64,000 bases of DNA from Protopterus annectens (lineage: Eukaryota; Chordata; Ceratodontiformes; Protopteridae). The position numbers were made by a program, and so were the translations under genes. Where the stretch lies: NCBI RefSeq assembly GCF_019279795.1, contig NC_056730.1, positions 609,786,041 to 609,850,040 of the forward strand, in the 5' to 3' direction. How positions within the stretch are numbered: position 1 is the first letter of the stretch; each line of letters begins with the position of its first letter. Under the pieces are notes generated by a model that did not search any database, was not told the DNA's origin, and was given only the letters and a program-made list of their open reading frames with translations. Shown piece by piece: positions 11,450 to 23,030 of this stretch.

Positions 11450-13302
11450 ATCACCCTTGGAAGAGACGGAAGTCAGTCCTAATTGTTTTGCCAGGAATGG
11501 TCTATACCTATCCCCCTCAAGGCTTTTGTATATTGACTAAATCCTTGTCCACTTCCATATTACCTTTTTAGGCAATGTCAGTCTTCTAAAGCTTTCAGTG
11601 TAACAAAACAGAATCTGGAAAACATAGAGATATTGCTGTTCAATCCCAGGAGCCTTAGCAAAAAAACTCCATTCCCTAAAAGCACTCATTACCTTGGAAA
11701 ACATCAACATGTGAATTGTCATAGGGACCTGGTTTAAGACCAATGAGATTATTCCATCAGTGCAGGGTTTCACTGCCTACCACACATTCAGGCCCACCAC
11801 ATTACATGAAGGCACTAAAAGTGGCAGTATCTTCATATTCTAAAAAAAGTGAACTCCAGACTCATTAGACAAGATAATTACCTGGAACTCCTTCATGCCC
11901 AACTTACTATTAACAAAACCTCTTATCATTACCAAAACTAACTGTAGGACCCCCTTCTATGCCATCCATCCGCCCTTACCTCCTACCTAACCAGTAGGAG
12001 ACTTTGACTACCCCTCTATTAACTAGGAGACCTATACAAGCTTAAACATGTATGCATGGAAATTTGTGGACTTCAGTACACACTCTCTGGACCAATTAGA
12101 TCACACAGGGGCAATAAAATCCTGGACTTGGTCTTTGCCGAAATGGGTAGCTTTGCTCCCACCAATTGTAACTTCCTTCCTATTAAAATTAAACCACAAA
12201 TCAGCCATATTCACTTTAAGACTGGAACTCTGAAGCATCTTCCAAAACCCTGTATTCTGAGATTATCCAAAGGTTAAACTATTAAAACTGAGCTGGCTAA
12301 ATTCAAAAGCCCCTTCCATCTTGATGACCACACTACTTATGCAGAATCCATTGCCACCAAATGCTATACACATGTAAATAGCTGTATAGATGCATCTGTC
12401 CCCCTCAGAAGAAATACAGTGACAAATATAAAAAAATAGACCTATGTGGTGGAACCAAACCCTTATATAATTGCTAACAAAAAAATAGCAATATCTCCAG
12501 TATAATGTGATATAAACAGATATTGACAATGAATTTTCCTGTCTGTCACCACTGTATTTTACACCATACCCCAATATCCTGTAGGTCTCCAAGTTCTAAA
12601 AATATGAACATAGAAACTATGAATAATAAGTGAAAAACAGTGACTAATTTCTTTACTGCAAGACATTGTATATATTTGCAATCTTAGCATCATTTTGTTA
12701 ATTATTCCTTGACCTTTCTAATACTGCCTATTATTTATTGATAAGTCACTTAGTTAAGGAAGTCAGACGCAAAAAAGATCTGGGTGAAGTATAGAAAAAA
12801 GGCTTGAATGAGATAAATGAGTGCTACAATAAAAGAAAAAACTCACTGTATGCAAAAATAAATTTAAGTCTCAAGATGTCAATAATGCCCTTGCTAAACT
12901 TAACAAGGAACTCAAGACCTTGATCAAATCAACCAAAACAAACTGTGAGGTAAATATAGCCACCCAGGTCAAGGATAACCACAAAGCCATCTATGTTACA
13001 AATCTCGGAAACAATTCTCAGCACTTCAGAGCTAATAGCTGAGGATATCACATATTCAACCCTGAGGAGATAGCCAATTTACTAGCAGACAAATTTAGTT
13101 CAAACTTCACCTCTTCTCCCCTCCTGTGTTCCCAGATCAAATACCTACACCTACACCCCCCCCCTCCACGCACACACTAAAATTTACAAGAAGAAGTCCT
13201 CAAAGTACGTTAAAGGCCAGGAACCCTACTACTATGGGGCCAGAAAAAATACTGTGCTCCCAGATGGTCAGCCTAAAACATAACTTGCCAGACCCCTTAC
13301 TG
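11450..13302 (+). pseudogene. CR1 ORF1 end and ORF2 N-terminal half, interrupted by a Penelope-like element
   Basis: Near 11500 the degenerate end of ORF1 is visible (NGLYLSPS, the DGLHLS block). The endonuclease follows, with GDFDYPSIN near 12010. The linker before the RT runs to the PDKI/PEKI-type block near 13245. The sequence breaks at CCCCTTACTG (13302), where the Penelope element begins. The last 379 bp are repeated at 16227-16689. There are many stops. Confidence 0.7.
12924..13302 (+). repeat. left copy of a long direct duplication flanking a Penelope-like element
   Basis: This segment of CR1 ORF2 is nearly identical to 16227-16689. The right copy is longer because of an expanded (CA)n tract, and the left copy has lost about 9 bp near 13000. 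Both copies end at exactly the same bases, CCCCTTACTG. Confidence 0.85.
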
Positions 13303-13340
13303 CATTATGTAAACAGATTGAATTTGCATACTGTAAATTT

Positions 13341-14775
13341 ATGTCAAGCCGTAAATCATGGAATTTGAGTAGAGAGCAATGGTTAGCTCTAAAACAGTTA
13401 CATGCTGTTACTAACCAATATGCATTCAATCAGGCAGATAAAGGGAGGAATTGGGTGATTTTAAACAGAAGGGATTACAGTAATATGGCTTTGGAATTGT
13501 TGTCAGATGACAAAGTTTATGAAAAGTTACCTGGTAATCCATTAAAAGAGTTTAATGAGAGGTTGTTGGAGTTATTAGAAAGGGGAGAAAGACTGGGTTT
13601 CTTTGCTCAGTGGCATGTTAAAAAGTTGTATTTGAAACATCCAAAAGATACCAAAAATCCAAAAGTCAATGACTAAACCCCCTGGTAGACCGATAGTCTC
13701 AGGGGTGGGTTCGTTTTTACAAAATATAGGTATCTTTTTGGATTCCCAGTTAAAAATCTATCTCCCCAGAGTACAATTATATGTTAAAAATACCTCTCGT
13801 GTTGAAAGATATAAAGAAGATCCAGTGGAACCCAAACCGTTATCTGGCCTGTGTGGATGTCAAGTCTCTGTACACTAACATCAATATCAAAATGGGCCTA
13901 GAAGCAGTGGTTAAAATGTTGGGTAAGAGCCCCAAACCCACTTATATTTGTCAGTTATTAGAATTTGCTTAGATGCATAATTATTTTGTTTTTGAAAATG
14001 ATTATTATTTGCAATTGGAAGGAACTGCAATGGGGGCGGCTTTTGCCCCTTCTTATGCAGTTTTATTTATGGCATATTTTGAAAATATGTTTGTGTATGT
14101 TACAGATTTTTTAAGGACAATATGATCATGTTTAAAAGGTTCATTGATGATTTGATTTTTGTGTGTAGGGGGGAGATTAATAAGTTTGATCAATTTATAG
14201 AATTACTTGGTCAAAACACATATGGCTTGGAATTTACCTGTAGCACTAGTAGGAATAAAATGCAATTTTTGGATGTAGAATTTTATGTAGATGAAAAGAG
14301 TGTTTTGCAGTACAAACCATACCATAAGGAAGCAGCTGCTGACAGCTTTTTGGAAGCTGGCAGTGCCCATCCTGGTCATTTGATAAAATCCCTTCCTTAT
14401 GGTGAGTTTAGGAGAATAATGACCAATACCTCTGATAAAAAAATGCTGGAGAGGGAATTTGATATAGTTAAGAAAAGGTTATTGAGGCAAGGCTATAGTA
14501 TGGAATATATAAATGAAGCATTAAATAGATTGAAGGGAAATATTAGTTATAAAAGAAAAAACAGTTTTTCTATTCAACATGAAAAGTTTATTAGGAAAAA
14601 TGAAATTGAAGTGGTAAGTGTAGATCCTCTTTTCTTTGTGAACAAATTATCGCCCCTTTCTGAGGTTCTCAGGGGGATAGTGAATGATCTTTGGCCAGTT
14701 GTATGTAGGGATGAAGTAGTGGGAAAGTTATTTCCAGAGAAGGTTACCTTTTCGTATGGTAGATTTAACAATTAA
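13341..14775 (+). pseudogene. Penelope-type reverse transcriptase (broken ORF)
   Basis: Penelope-like elements encode a reverse transcriptase related to telomerase RT. Visible in order: an N-terminal block KGRNWVILNRRDY near 13440; the motif GRPIVSG near 13683; the motif A equivalent ACVDVKSLYTNI near 13850, with the catalytic Asp; EGTAMGAAFAP near 14018; and the FIDDLIF catalytic pair at 14139-14163. A 217-codon open frame then continues to 14775. Frameshifts lie near 13780-13870 and a TAG near 13970. The frame runs on towards the GIY-YIG domain, but not in one piece. Neptune versus Penelope/Poseidon clade is not resolved. Confidence 0.8.
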
Positions 14776-14789
14776 AAGAGTCATTAAGA

Positions 14790-15266
14790 ACAAGAAATAA
14801 GGCTGATATACCAGAAAGAAAGGGAGTATTTCCATGTGGGATCTGCAAAGTATGTGATAAATTAAAAAATATTGATGGTTGGATGATAAATGGAAAAAAG
14901 CTTTCGGTAAAAAAAGAATTCAGTTGTAATTCATGAGGTGTTATATACATCATTGGATGTGGATGTACACCTTGTAAATGGTATGTGGGGCAAACAAAAA
15001 TCAAGGTGAAACTTAGAATATTGGAGCACTTGGGTGATGTAAGAAATAAGAGAATGGACAGCCCAGTGGCACAACATTTTTGTGACACACATGGGGGTAG
15101 TATAGATAGTTTTTTCTTTAGTGTATTAGCAAAACCCTTTGAAGAACAAACAATAGGCGGTGATGAGTTCAAAAGAAAACTGATGAAATTGGAAACAAAA
15201 TTAATAGTATATTTAGGCAATTTATATCCTAGGGGTCTCAATCTGGGTACTGATTGGGGCATCTAA
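14790..15266 (+). pseudogene. GIY-YIG endonuclease domain of Penelope-like element A
   Basis: A cysteine-rich finger (FPCGICKVCDKL, near 14830) precedes the nuclease. The nuclease core reads GVIYIIGC, then KWYVGQT, then RILEHL. In Penelope-like elements this domain nicks the target for reverse transcription. The last part, LIVYLGNLYPRGLN, closes the domain before TAA at 15264-15266. An in-frame TGA directly precedes the GVIY motif (near 14935), and the junction with the RT frame is also shifted. The catalytic Arg and Glu positions were not verified one by one. Confidence 0.8.
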
Positions 15267-15751
15267 ATGTCAATTCAAATGGATTTTGGTTAGTTCATTT
15301 CAGAACAAATGTATTAGGTTTAATATAAATATTTATATAAAAATATATATAAAAAAGAATTAAAAAATCATTGGATGAATAAATGAAGTTGATTAATTCA
15401 ATATTAAAAGTAAACTAGTGTAAGTATGTAAAAATATAAAAACAAAAAGTTTATATTCAATAAAATGAATGTATATGTTTTGTATGGATATTTATAATCG
15501 AATATTGGGGGTAGGTTGAAATGTATTTTTATGTGTTTAATTATGTAAGTTTATTGAAGTATAGGAGAAAATGTGAATGTGAATTGTTTTATTAAGAAAA
15601 AAATGTTATTTGGGAATTTCACCCTGTGTTGGGTTAATGTATTCAATTTAACCATGATATAATGTGTAAGTGTATAAATGTGTGTGTGTGTGGGGGGGGG
15701 CACATCTTTGGATTCTAAGCTGCATAACATTTAAAGGAAAGTATATAATTT

Positions 15752-15998
15752 ATTTTATTTAACATTTGTTGACTGGGAAAGTCTGACTACGTTCCACAGA
15801 TCCTGTTTTCAGCAGAGGAGAAATGCTCCAAATGCATGTCTTTAGAATGTGGGAGGAAACTGGACTACCCGGAGAAAACCCACGCAAACACAGGGAGAAC
15901 ATGCAAACTCCACACAGAAGGCACCCCAGCTGAGAATCGAACCGGAGAACCTCTTGCTGTGAGGTGACAGCATTAACCGCTGCACCACTGCGCTGCCC
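15752..15998 (-). mobile_element. V-SINE superfamily SINE (tRNA-derived)
   Basis: Read on the minus strand it starts with GGGCAGCGCAGTGGTGCAGC, a tRNA-like box A region. A box B GGTTCGATTC lies near 15940. Then comes the central domain with GTGTGGAGTTTGCATGTTC and GCGTGGGTTTTCTCCGGG, known from zebrafish DANA and other V-SINEs. The LINE-like tail resembles the 3' end of the L2-clade LINE at 834-930. A short ATAATT repeat on each side (15745-15750, 15999-16004) may be a target-site duplication. Confidence 0.85.
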
Positions 15999-16226
15999 AT
16001 AATTGATTAAATTGTTTAATTAAGTGAAGATGAATTAATGCTGAGATGGAATATAAATAGCTGCTTGGATTTTATGAAGGTATTCCATTGAAGGCCTGTG
16101 AGGCTGAGGTACCAGAATGTATTGAATAAAGAAAGAAATTTGGCAGCTACAGCAGTGCTCAGTGTTTTTTTTTGTTTGAGGAGAATTCCTGTGTTCCAGT
16201 TTTTTGGAACTTGTGTGGTTTGGTGT

Positions 16227-16689
<463 letters not shown>

Positions 16690-17650
16690 AGGTTATTCAG
16701 TAAATAAATCCAATGTCAGAAAGAACAAAAAAAGTTTTATTTCAAAGCTTTTGGGTCACAAATACCCTTCATCAGTGCTACTATTCTAACAATAAAAGTA
16801 CACAATTTAAATATGAGTTTTTCTAAAACACATGATAACAGTTGGCCTATCACAACACATCCATTTATCCCCCCACCCCTTTGTTCTCCATTAAAACTTT
16901 TAAGAGCAATTTTTATAAACAATTTTATAAAGCATACATAACAATCTAAATACATACAAATAAAGAAACTTTCAATCCATTACATATAAAACTCAATAAT
17001 ATTAACTACAAATTCTCAGTCTGCTTCTTAACTCATTCCCTCCAGTAAAGCTCTTTTGAGTGTGTGCCTTTAACACCTAGTGGGCATATTATTGGGTGTA
17101 ACTGCAGAAATGCCTGGAGACATCACTCGGCTGTAATACCAGTTTCAAACTAACAGCATTATTCAAACCAGGTAATAGAGCTGCTTGTAGCCTAACTATC
17201 CATTCATATTTTCTAGTTTCAACTATATTATTCATATTCCCACCCCTACTGTTACTATGCATTACGTCAATGACTCTAAACTTAAATTGATGTTCCTGAC
17301 CTTTATCTAAAATATGTTTACTTAAAGCATTAGTATTCACACTTCTCCTAATGTCTGATTTATGTTCTGTTATGCACTTTCTTAATTTTCTTGTAGTTTT
17401 TCCAACATAAAATGATAAACAGGATATGCAAGTAGCTAAATATACCACATTAGTAGCATTACAGTTTGCTGAGCAGTAGAAGATGTATTCGTTATTAGTT
17501 AAATGATGCCTGAAAATATCATTTTCTGAATATACGTCTACACAACAGCTACAGTTTAGACATTTTGAAGTACCTGGTTTGTTTATAATCTTCTTTTTAT
17601 TATTAACTTGAAAAAAGTCCTTATAACATAGTTTTCTTTTTAAACTTTTT
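16690..17650 (-). mobile_element. Penelope-like element B, 5'-truncated (GIY-YIG domain and 3' UTR)
   Basis: The 3' terminus at 16690 reads, on the minus strand, as a GTGACCCAAAAGCTTTGAAATA block, a T-rich run and GGATTTATTTACTG. It contains a CTGATGA core followed by a GGGT/ACCC stem, a possible hammerhead ribozyme relic (see findings). The coding part is at 17089-17600. The element sits between CR1 sequences. About 975 bp of CR1 RT sequence expected at the insertion site is absent. Confidence 0.75.
17089..17600 (-). pseudogene. GIY-YIG endonuclease domain of Penelope-like element B
   Basis: A finger-like LNCSCC motif precedes NVVYLATC and SFYVGKT, the two halves of the GIY-YIG signature. 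Then come CITEHKSDIRR and a block with NALSKHILDKG. The 119-codon frame ends in TAA at 17089. The RT is missing, so the copy is only the 3' part. It differs from element A and probably belongs to another Penelope subfamily. Confidence 0.75.
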
Positions 17651-18235
17651 TGGTCTGGTCATGAAACATCTGTAGCAATAGGAGAAAACATAGAGGTTTG
17701 TGACTGGAAGAATTCAGAGCTTCTGAACATGACATACACAGAAAAAATAAAAGACCTGTTGTTATACTCAGTATCATGCAGGCTGCTGAGAGGTGACCTA
17801 TGCTTGGCCTACAGAGCAGTCTCAGACCCTGCCTACTGGAAATGCTGGACATCTGCAAGTCAAATGGGACAAGACTAACATGCTCCAGGGTTCTTAACCT
17901 AGCCTGTGACATAAACAGAACATGCTCTGGGCACGGATATATCCTCCAGTGATTGACTCTCCTCTGTAATATGTTTCCAATGAGTGTGAAGCAGTGCTCC
18001 CCAATGACCCTGTTCAAGCGTAACCTTGAAAACAGATTGGGTGATTTTAAAATCACCTCTGGGGTGGCAACTATGTCCTTCATTGACAGGGCCAGTTGAT
18101 GTTGTTCACAACATTGCCCTGCTAACAAACACCATCTATGTATGCTCAATAAGGGTACTTGTCTTTTTACACAGCTAGGCTTGTTAACACCCTAGGGCCA
18201 TTAGGCTAGTAGCCTCCTATAAACCTATGAAGCCA
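17650..18235 (+). mobile_element. CR1 3' end (C-terminus and tail)
   Basis: The sequence resumes CR1 at the LTRHLQQL equivalent, continues with LLLYSVSCRLLRGDLCLAYRAVSDPA near 17760-17830, and ends in the CCTATGAA-type terminus at 18220-18235. The same 3' junction, CR1 tail followed by CAGGCCTCCCAAC, occurs at 44510-44545. This insertion therefore predates the duplication of the surrounding region. Confidence 0.7.
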
Positions 18236-18245
18236 TGAACCTGTG

Positions 18246-18800
18246 CAGGCCTCCCAACTTCTTGTTTCCCACATGGCCTGCTGATGTCATCTACTATAAG
18301 TTGATCAGCAGTCTTGCAAAAATCAGACTTGTGCTGTGGTGCTTGCATAAAGTACTGTGTTCTGTTGTATGTGCACTTAGATAGGCAGGTGGTTCTGTTC
18401 TCACTGCAATCAACTGGGGGGAAGTCTACAAATGCAGTATGATAAATCCATACACAGCTCTTTTGTAAACCACCACAGCAGAATAAATCCAAATGCTGCT
18501 TTATTCCAAAAAGATACAGTGTGTATGGCTAGACAGAAGACCAGAGGTGTGTATCCTACAGTTACTGATCCAATGCCATGGATTACCAATATTTTGGTAC
18601 TTGCACATGGTTGCACATCCATTTCAATCAGGCCTCCCAACCTCTTGACTCCCACATGGCCTGCTGATGTCATGGACTATAAGATGACCTGCGCTCTAGT
18701 AAATATCAGACTTGTTCCATGACACTTACGTAAACTACTGGGTTCTGCAGGTTGTGTACGTAGACAGGTAGGTGTCTATTCTCATTGCAGTCAACTGTAT
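18246..18800. repeat. two ~180-bp subrepeats in unit X
   Basis: Segments 18246-18425 and 18631-18800 share GCCTCCCAACxTCTTG, CCCACATGGCCTGCTGATGT, an ATCAGACTTG block and an ACTGCAxTCAACTG end. Y has further copies near 44530, 44760 and 45040, so the unit occurs in a loose tandem or interspersed array in both duplicates. Confidence 0.65.
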
Positions 18801-18819
18801 GTCTGTGTGTGCTCTTGCA

Positions 18820-19142
18820 ACAGTTGCATAGCACTGATGTACTGCATAAATGTAGGAACACAAGTCCCATACACATGCGCAGTACATCAAAACAGCCAGA
18901 TACATTCAAAGTGTGGAAGGGCAGCACAGAGGCATTATACAAAGACATTATTTAACAACAGTAAGTATTTTTTTCTTAAATAATGTCATTGTATAATAGC
19001 AATAACCCATGGCTGGGTGTGAGTAATGCTGGATTTACCCACAGTTGGCTTTGTTTGGTCACTTGAGCTTCACCCTTGTGACCAAACCACACCAACCATG
19101 GATTGATCCAGCATTACCTACACCCATCTGTGGGTTATTGCT
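18820..19142. repeat. hairpin/fold-back element in unit X
   Basis: The left half matches the repeat at 8740-9020. The right half is a long imperfect inverted repeat: arms 18999-19062 and 19078-19141 (both starting GCAATAACCCA from outside) around a 15-nt loop. The copy at 8.9 kb has only the left arm. It has no coding capacity, so a MITE or fold-back element is likely. Confidence 0.6.
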
Positions 19143-19719
19143 TAAATATTACTGCCACACCAAGGACAACACCTGCAATGACAAGGAAACATGGGGGATT
19201 TGTTAAGTCAGGTACACAAACATACAACCCAAGTATAATGTAGACATCACATTCTATAATCAGAACAGTAGGTATGTGACCCATGTCCTGGGGTACATGA
19301 AAAGTAGAAAGTCCACCAGCATGTGGTCACAGTGCTGATAATGTCCTTGAATGCAACACAAGTACTGTGTTTGTAAAAGGCATCAGCATCAGAGGCCAAA
19401 ATAGTTCCCAGCCTTCATCATACCTATAACTAAATACAATCCACCCTTCTTCATGTACCCACTACACATCTTCCAGTGATGTTTAACTGAAGTATACCAC
19501 CTTTGTCACAGTGTGCTGTCATACAGCTTATTGGCCATACCTAGGTATTCTTTTTGTGGCAGATATATGTCTGATGGTTGATGGAGTGGAACACCAATCA
19601 AGTTGTTACACCAGATACATGTGTGTTACCTGTTCTGATGATGCACACACTACACACATAGGTATTTGACAACATTAATGGCATGATGGCATGGATATCA
19701 TTTGTGATAGTGTGGATTG

Positions 19720-19723
<4 letters not shown>

Positions 19724-19788
<65 letters not shown>
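19724..19788. repeat. (TA)n microsatellite, left of the MITE
   Basis: A pure TA tract. The paralogous position in Y (46113-46200) is one uninterrupted TA tract. Confidence 0.95.
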
Positions 19789-20611
<823 letters not shown>

Positions 20612-22062
20612 CATGTGCACCAGTCAACTAGCCTGTATTGCTCATACTGTCATGTACAGTTATAGCTGTGTCCTTCACCTGCAGCCAATATTCCAGTGCC
20701 AGGACAGTGTGTGTGTGGTTACTCATATACAGTGTGGATGTACTGTAATAGTTGTTCAAGTGTGTATGTATAGATTCATCTCTTACCACTCTAAATCACA
20801 TATGTTATGTCAGCGGCACGGATTACTGGTGGTATTATTCTGATATTGTCCATAATTTTGGTTGGTTCTTTTAATGTTTTCCATGAGCCTTTAACAGTGC
20901 TCACCTTGCTGGAGACTTCTGCTGAGAGTACACTCATATTCAGGCATATCATGCTGCACAGCTTCACAATATGCACAGTACTCCATTTGTATGTCAGATC
21001 CCTGATAGATGGCCTCTGCATTATTCTTGTAAGGATGCTTACCTCATGCAAATATCCTCCCCATTGTTATGTCACCTTGTGTGACAGTCACTTAAAACAC
21101 ATTTTCACTGTACAGTCCCTGCTGTACCATATAGATATGCGATTGGTGCTGCTGCTACAACCACCTTCCATTGAGATCCCCTCATCTGCTGTACATTAGG
21201 TTGTTTCACCTGTCTTCTTTCCCTGTGTTCATTCCCATGATTCATCTGTGTGTCCCTATTCAATACACACACTTCCCCTGAGTGTTCATTTTACATAGTA
21301 GTCTATGTACCATTACAGATCATTTACACAGCTTCAGTACAGAATGTCAGGAATCACAATCCTTTGCACTGTAGGTACACTGCCGTGTACTGTGTTTGGA
21401 CCATATACTTCATATTCATACCTTTCAACTGTCCAGATATTCCCAGGATGTCCAGATGTGTTCCTTATCAAATTCTGGCTTTCTGCCATATCACTGATCT
21501 CAGGACTGATGTGACTCAATATTACATATATTTTAGTTCAGACCTTTCCACTTTCCAGATTTTTGCAGAATGTCTGTTTTTTGTCTCATATTTTTGACAT
21601 TTTCCTCACAAAATTTTGGTTTTCTGGCAAATCATCGGCATATCATTGCTGATTGAAGTCAGGCAATAATGACAGACATTTGAGTTTCAAACTTCATGCT
21701 CTTCAGAAAATTCATGCTACTGTAAAACCTATTATTCTGTCTACTTTATAGATTTCTAACAGCAGTATTAGAATCTGTCCCTATTTTTGTCCCTTTCTCA
21801 CCCATTATTTATAGCTTTTCCAGATTTCTTGCTCCCTGAACTGTACTGCTGATCTAACCAGCGTATTCTATATCTAAAAAGCTCAGCTCTACTTGATTCC
21901 TAAGTAGAATATTCCCTATCTGTAAAGCCTAGCACTTGCTCCTAAAGTACTTTTTACTTGATATAGCACTTTTATTATACATAGTACCCCACCAGCCAAA
22001 AACCCCATTCGATCACTCACATCCCCCGGAGTCTTTTAAAGTCCTTGTCTATTCCTTCTAGC

Positions 22063-22969
22063 ATGTCGAGGGATCAGTTGCTAGTGTCCTCTCCTGCTCA
22101 GCTGGTGAATCTGGGAATATTGAGGCAATGTTACAATTGTCTCATGTACACGGACAACCCTCTCCTTCTCCCACAAAACACAAATACATGAGATGCAACT
22201 ATATAGCCAAACTGGAGGCTGAGCTCTCTCAACATAGGACTGGTAAGACCAGACAGGAGGAGAAGGTAACCACACACACCACAAACCCAGTCAAACATAG
22301 TACTATCACAACTTCAAATCATACACATAAATACACAAAGACATATTCAGAGGCTCTGATCAAAAATCTACCAAAACAGCAGAGGCCACCAAAGCAGACA
22401 CCCAAACAACTGCCACCTCAGGACAAAACACATGCAACACATAGACCACATAGTTAGTGTGCCAAACAGTCACAGCCCTTAAGGCCAAACACAATACCAG
22501 ACACACTCGTCATTGGTGACTCCATAGTCAGACACACTGATGTCCCGCTCACCAGATTGAACAAGGAAAAGGTCACAGTAAGCTGCCTGTCGAATCCGCC
22601 ACATAACGCAATCACTCAGGTCTCTCAACAGCAGGTACAAGTACGACTCTGTCATTGTCCACGCTGGTGTGAACGACCTGAGGACTACATGAAAAGAGAC
22701 ATAGAGGAGCTCTCTGATTATGTAGCCCAGGCAGGTATGACCCTGACCTTGAGCAGTATCCTACCTTCACCAAGAATGATGCCACAATACATAGACAAGA
22801 TGATCAGCTTTAATAATTGGCTTAAACTCTGGTGTCATTCAAAGGGGATCAAATGTCTGTCTGCCTGGGATGACATGCTGGACAAGCCATGCTGCTTGGC
22901 TTGCACCTGTCACCCCTGGGCTTCCGGATATTGGCAAAGGCTCTTGCCACCCCCATAGTGCCTTTTTAG
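22063..22969 (+). pseudogene. CR1 ORF1: zinc-finger-like N-terminus and SGNH/GDSL esterase domain (frameshifted)
   Basis: ATG at 22063 starts MSRDQLLVSS, with a C-x-x-C motif (CYNCLM) and a later CNY that suggest a finger. The C-terminal part has the esterase blocks known from CR1 ORF1 proteins: VIGDSIVRH at 22509-22535 (nucleophile Ser), VHAGVNDLR near 22658, SSILPS near 22755 and GLHLSPLGFRIL near 22898. The expected Asp of the D-G-L-H block is Leu here. At least three frameshifts separate the blocks. ORF1 ends with TAG at 22967-22969, about 60 bp before ORF2. Confidence 0.75.
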
Positions 22970-23030
22970 GCAAGGCTCAAATTTTAAACCTACCACCCTA
23001 GAACACAAAAAAGGAAAAAAACTAAGGGTA

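Larger units (their letters stand above)
13303..16226 (+). mobile_element. Penelope-like element A (RT + GIY-YIG), with a V-SINE in its 3' region
   Basis: The element contains a Penelope-type RT followed by a GIY-YIG endonuclease domain, then a 3' region interrupted by a V-SINE at 15752-15998. The 3' end has an AATAAA signal near 16123. The 5' end starts inside the coding region, so the copy is 5'-truncated. It sits in CR1 sequence between the two copies of a ~380-460 bp direct duplication. All telomerase-like Penelope features expected by family are remnants here, because the ORF is broken in several places. Confidence 0.8.

Noticed and set aside
17640..18149. The 169-codon minus-strand frame
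   Set aside because: It is antisense to the CR1 C-terminal region, whose plus-strand reading matches other CR1 copies.
20807..21199. A 130-codon plus-strand frame in unit X, with partial conservation in Y (46446-46661)
   Set aside because: The opposite strand is conserved to a similar degree (NMSV-SAEVSSK...), there is no known domain, and the X frame has no consistent start or extension in Y. Not called as a gene.
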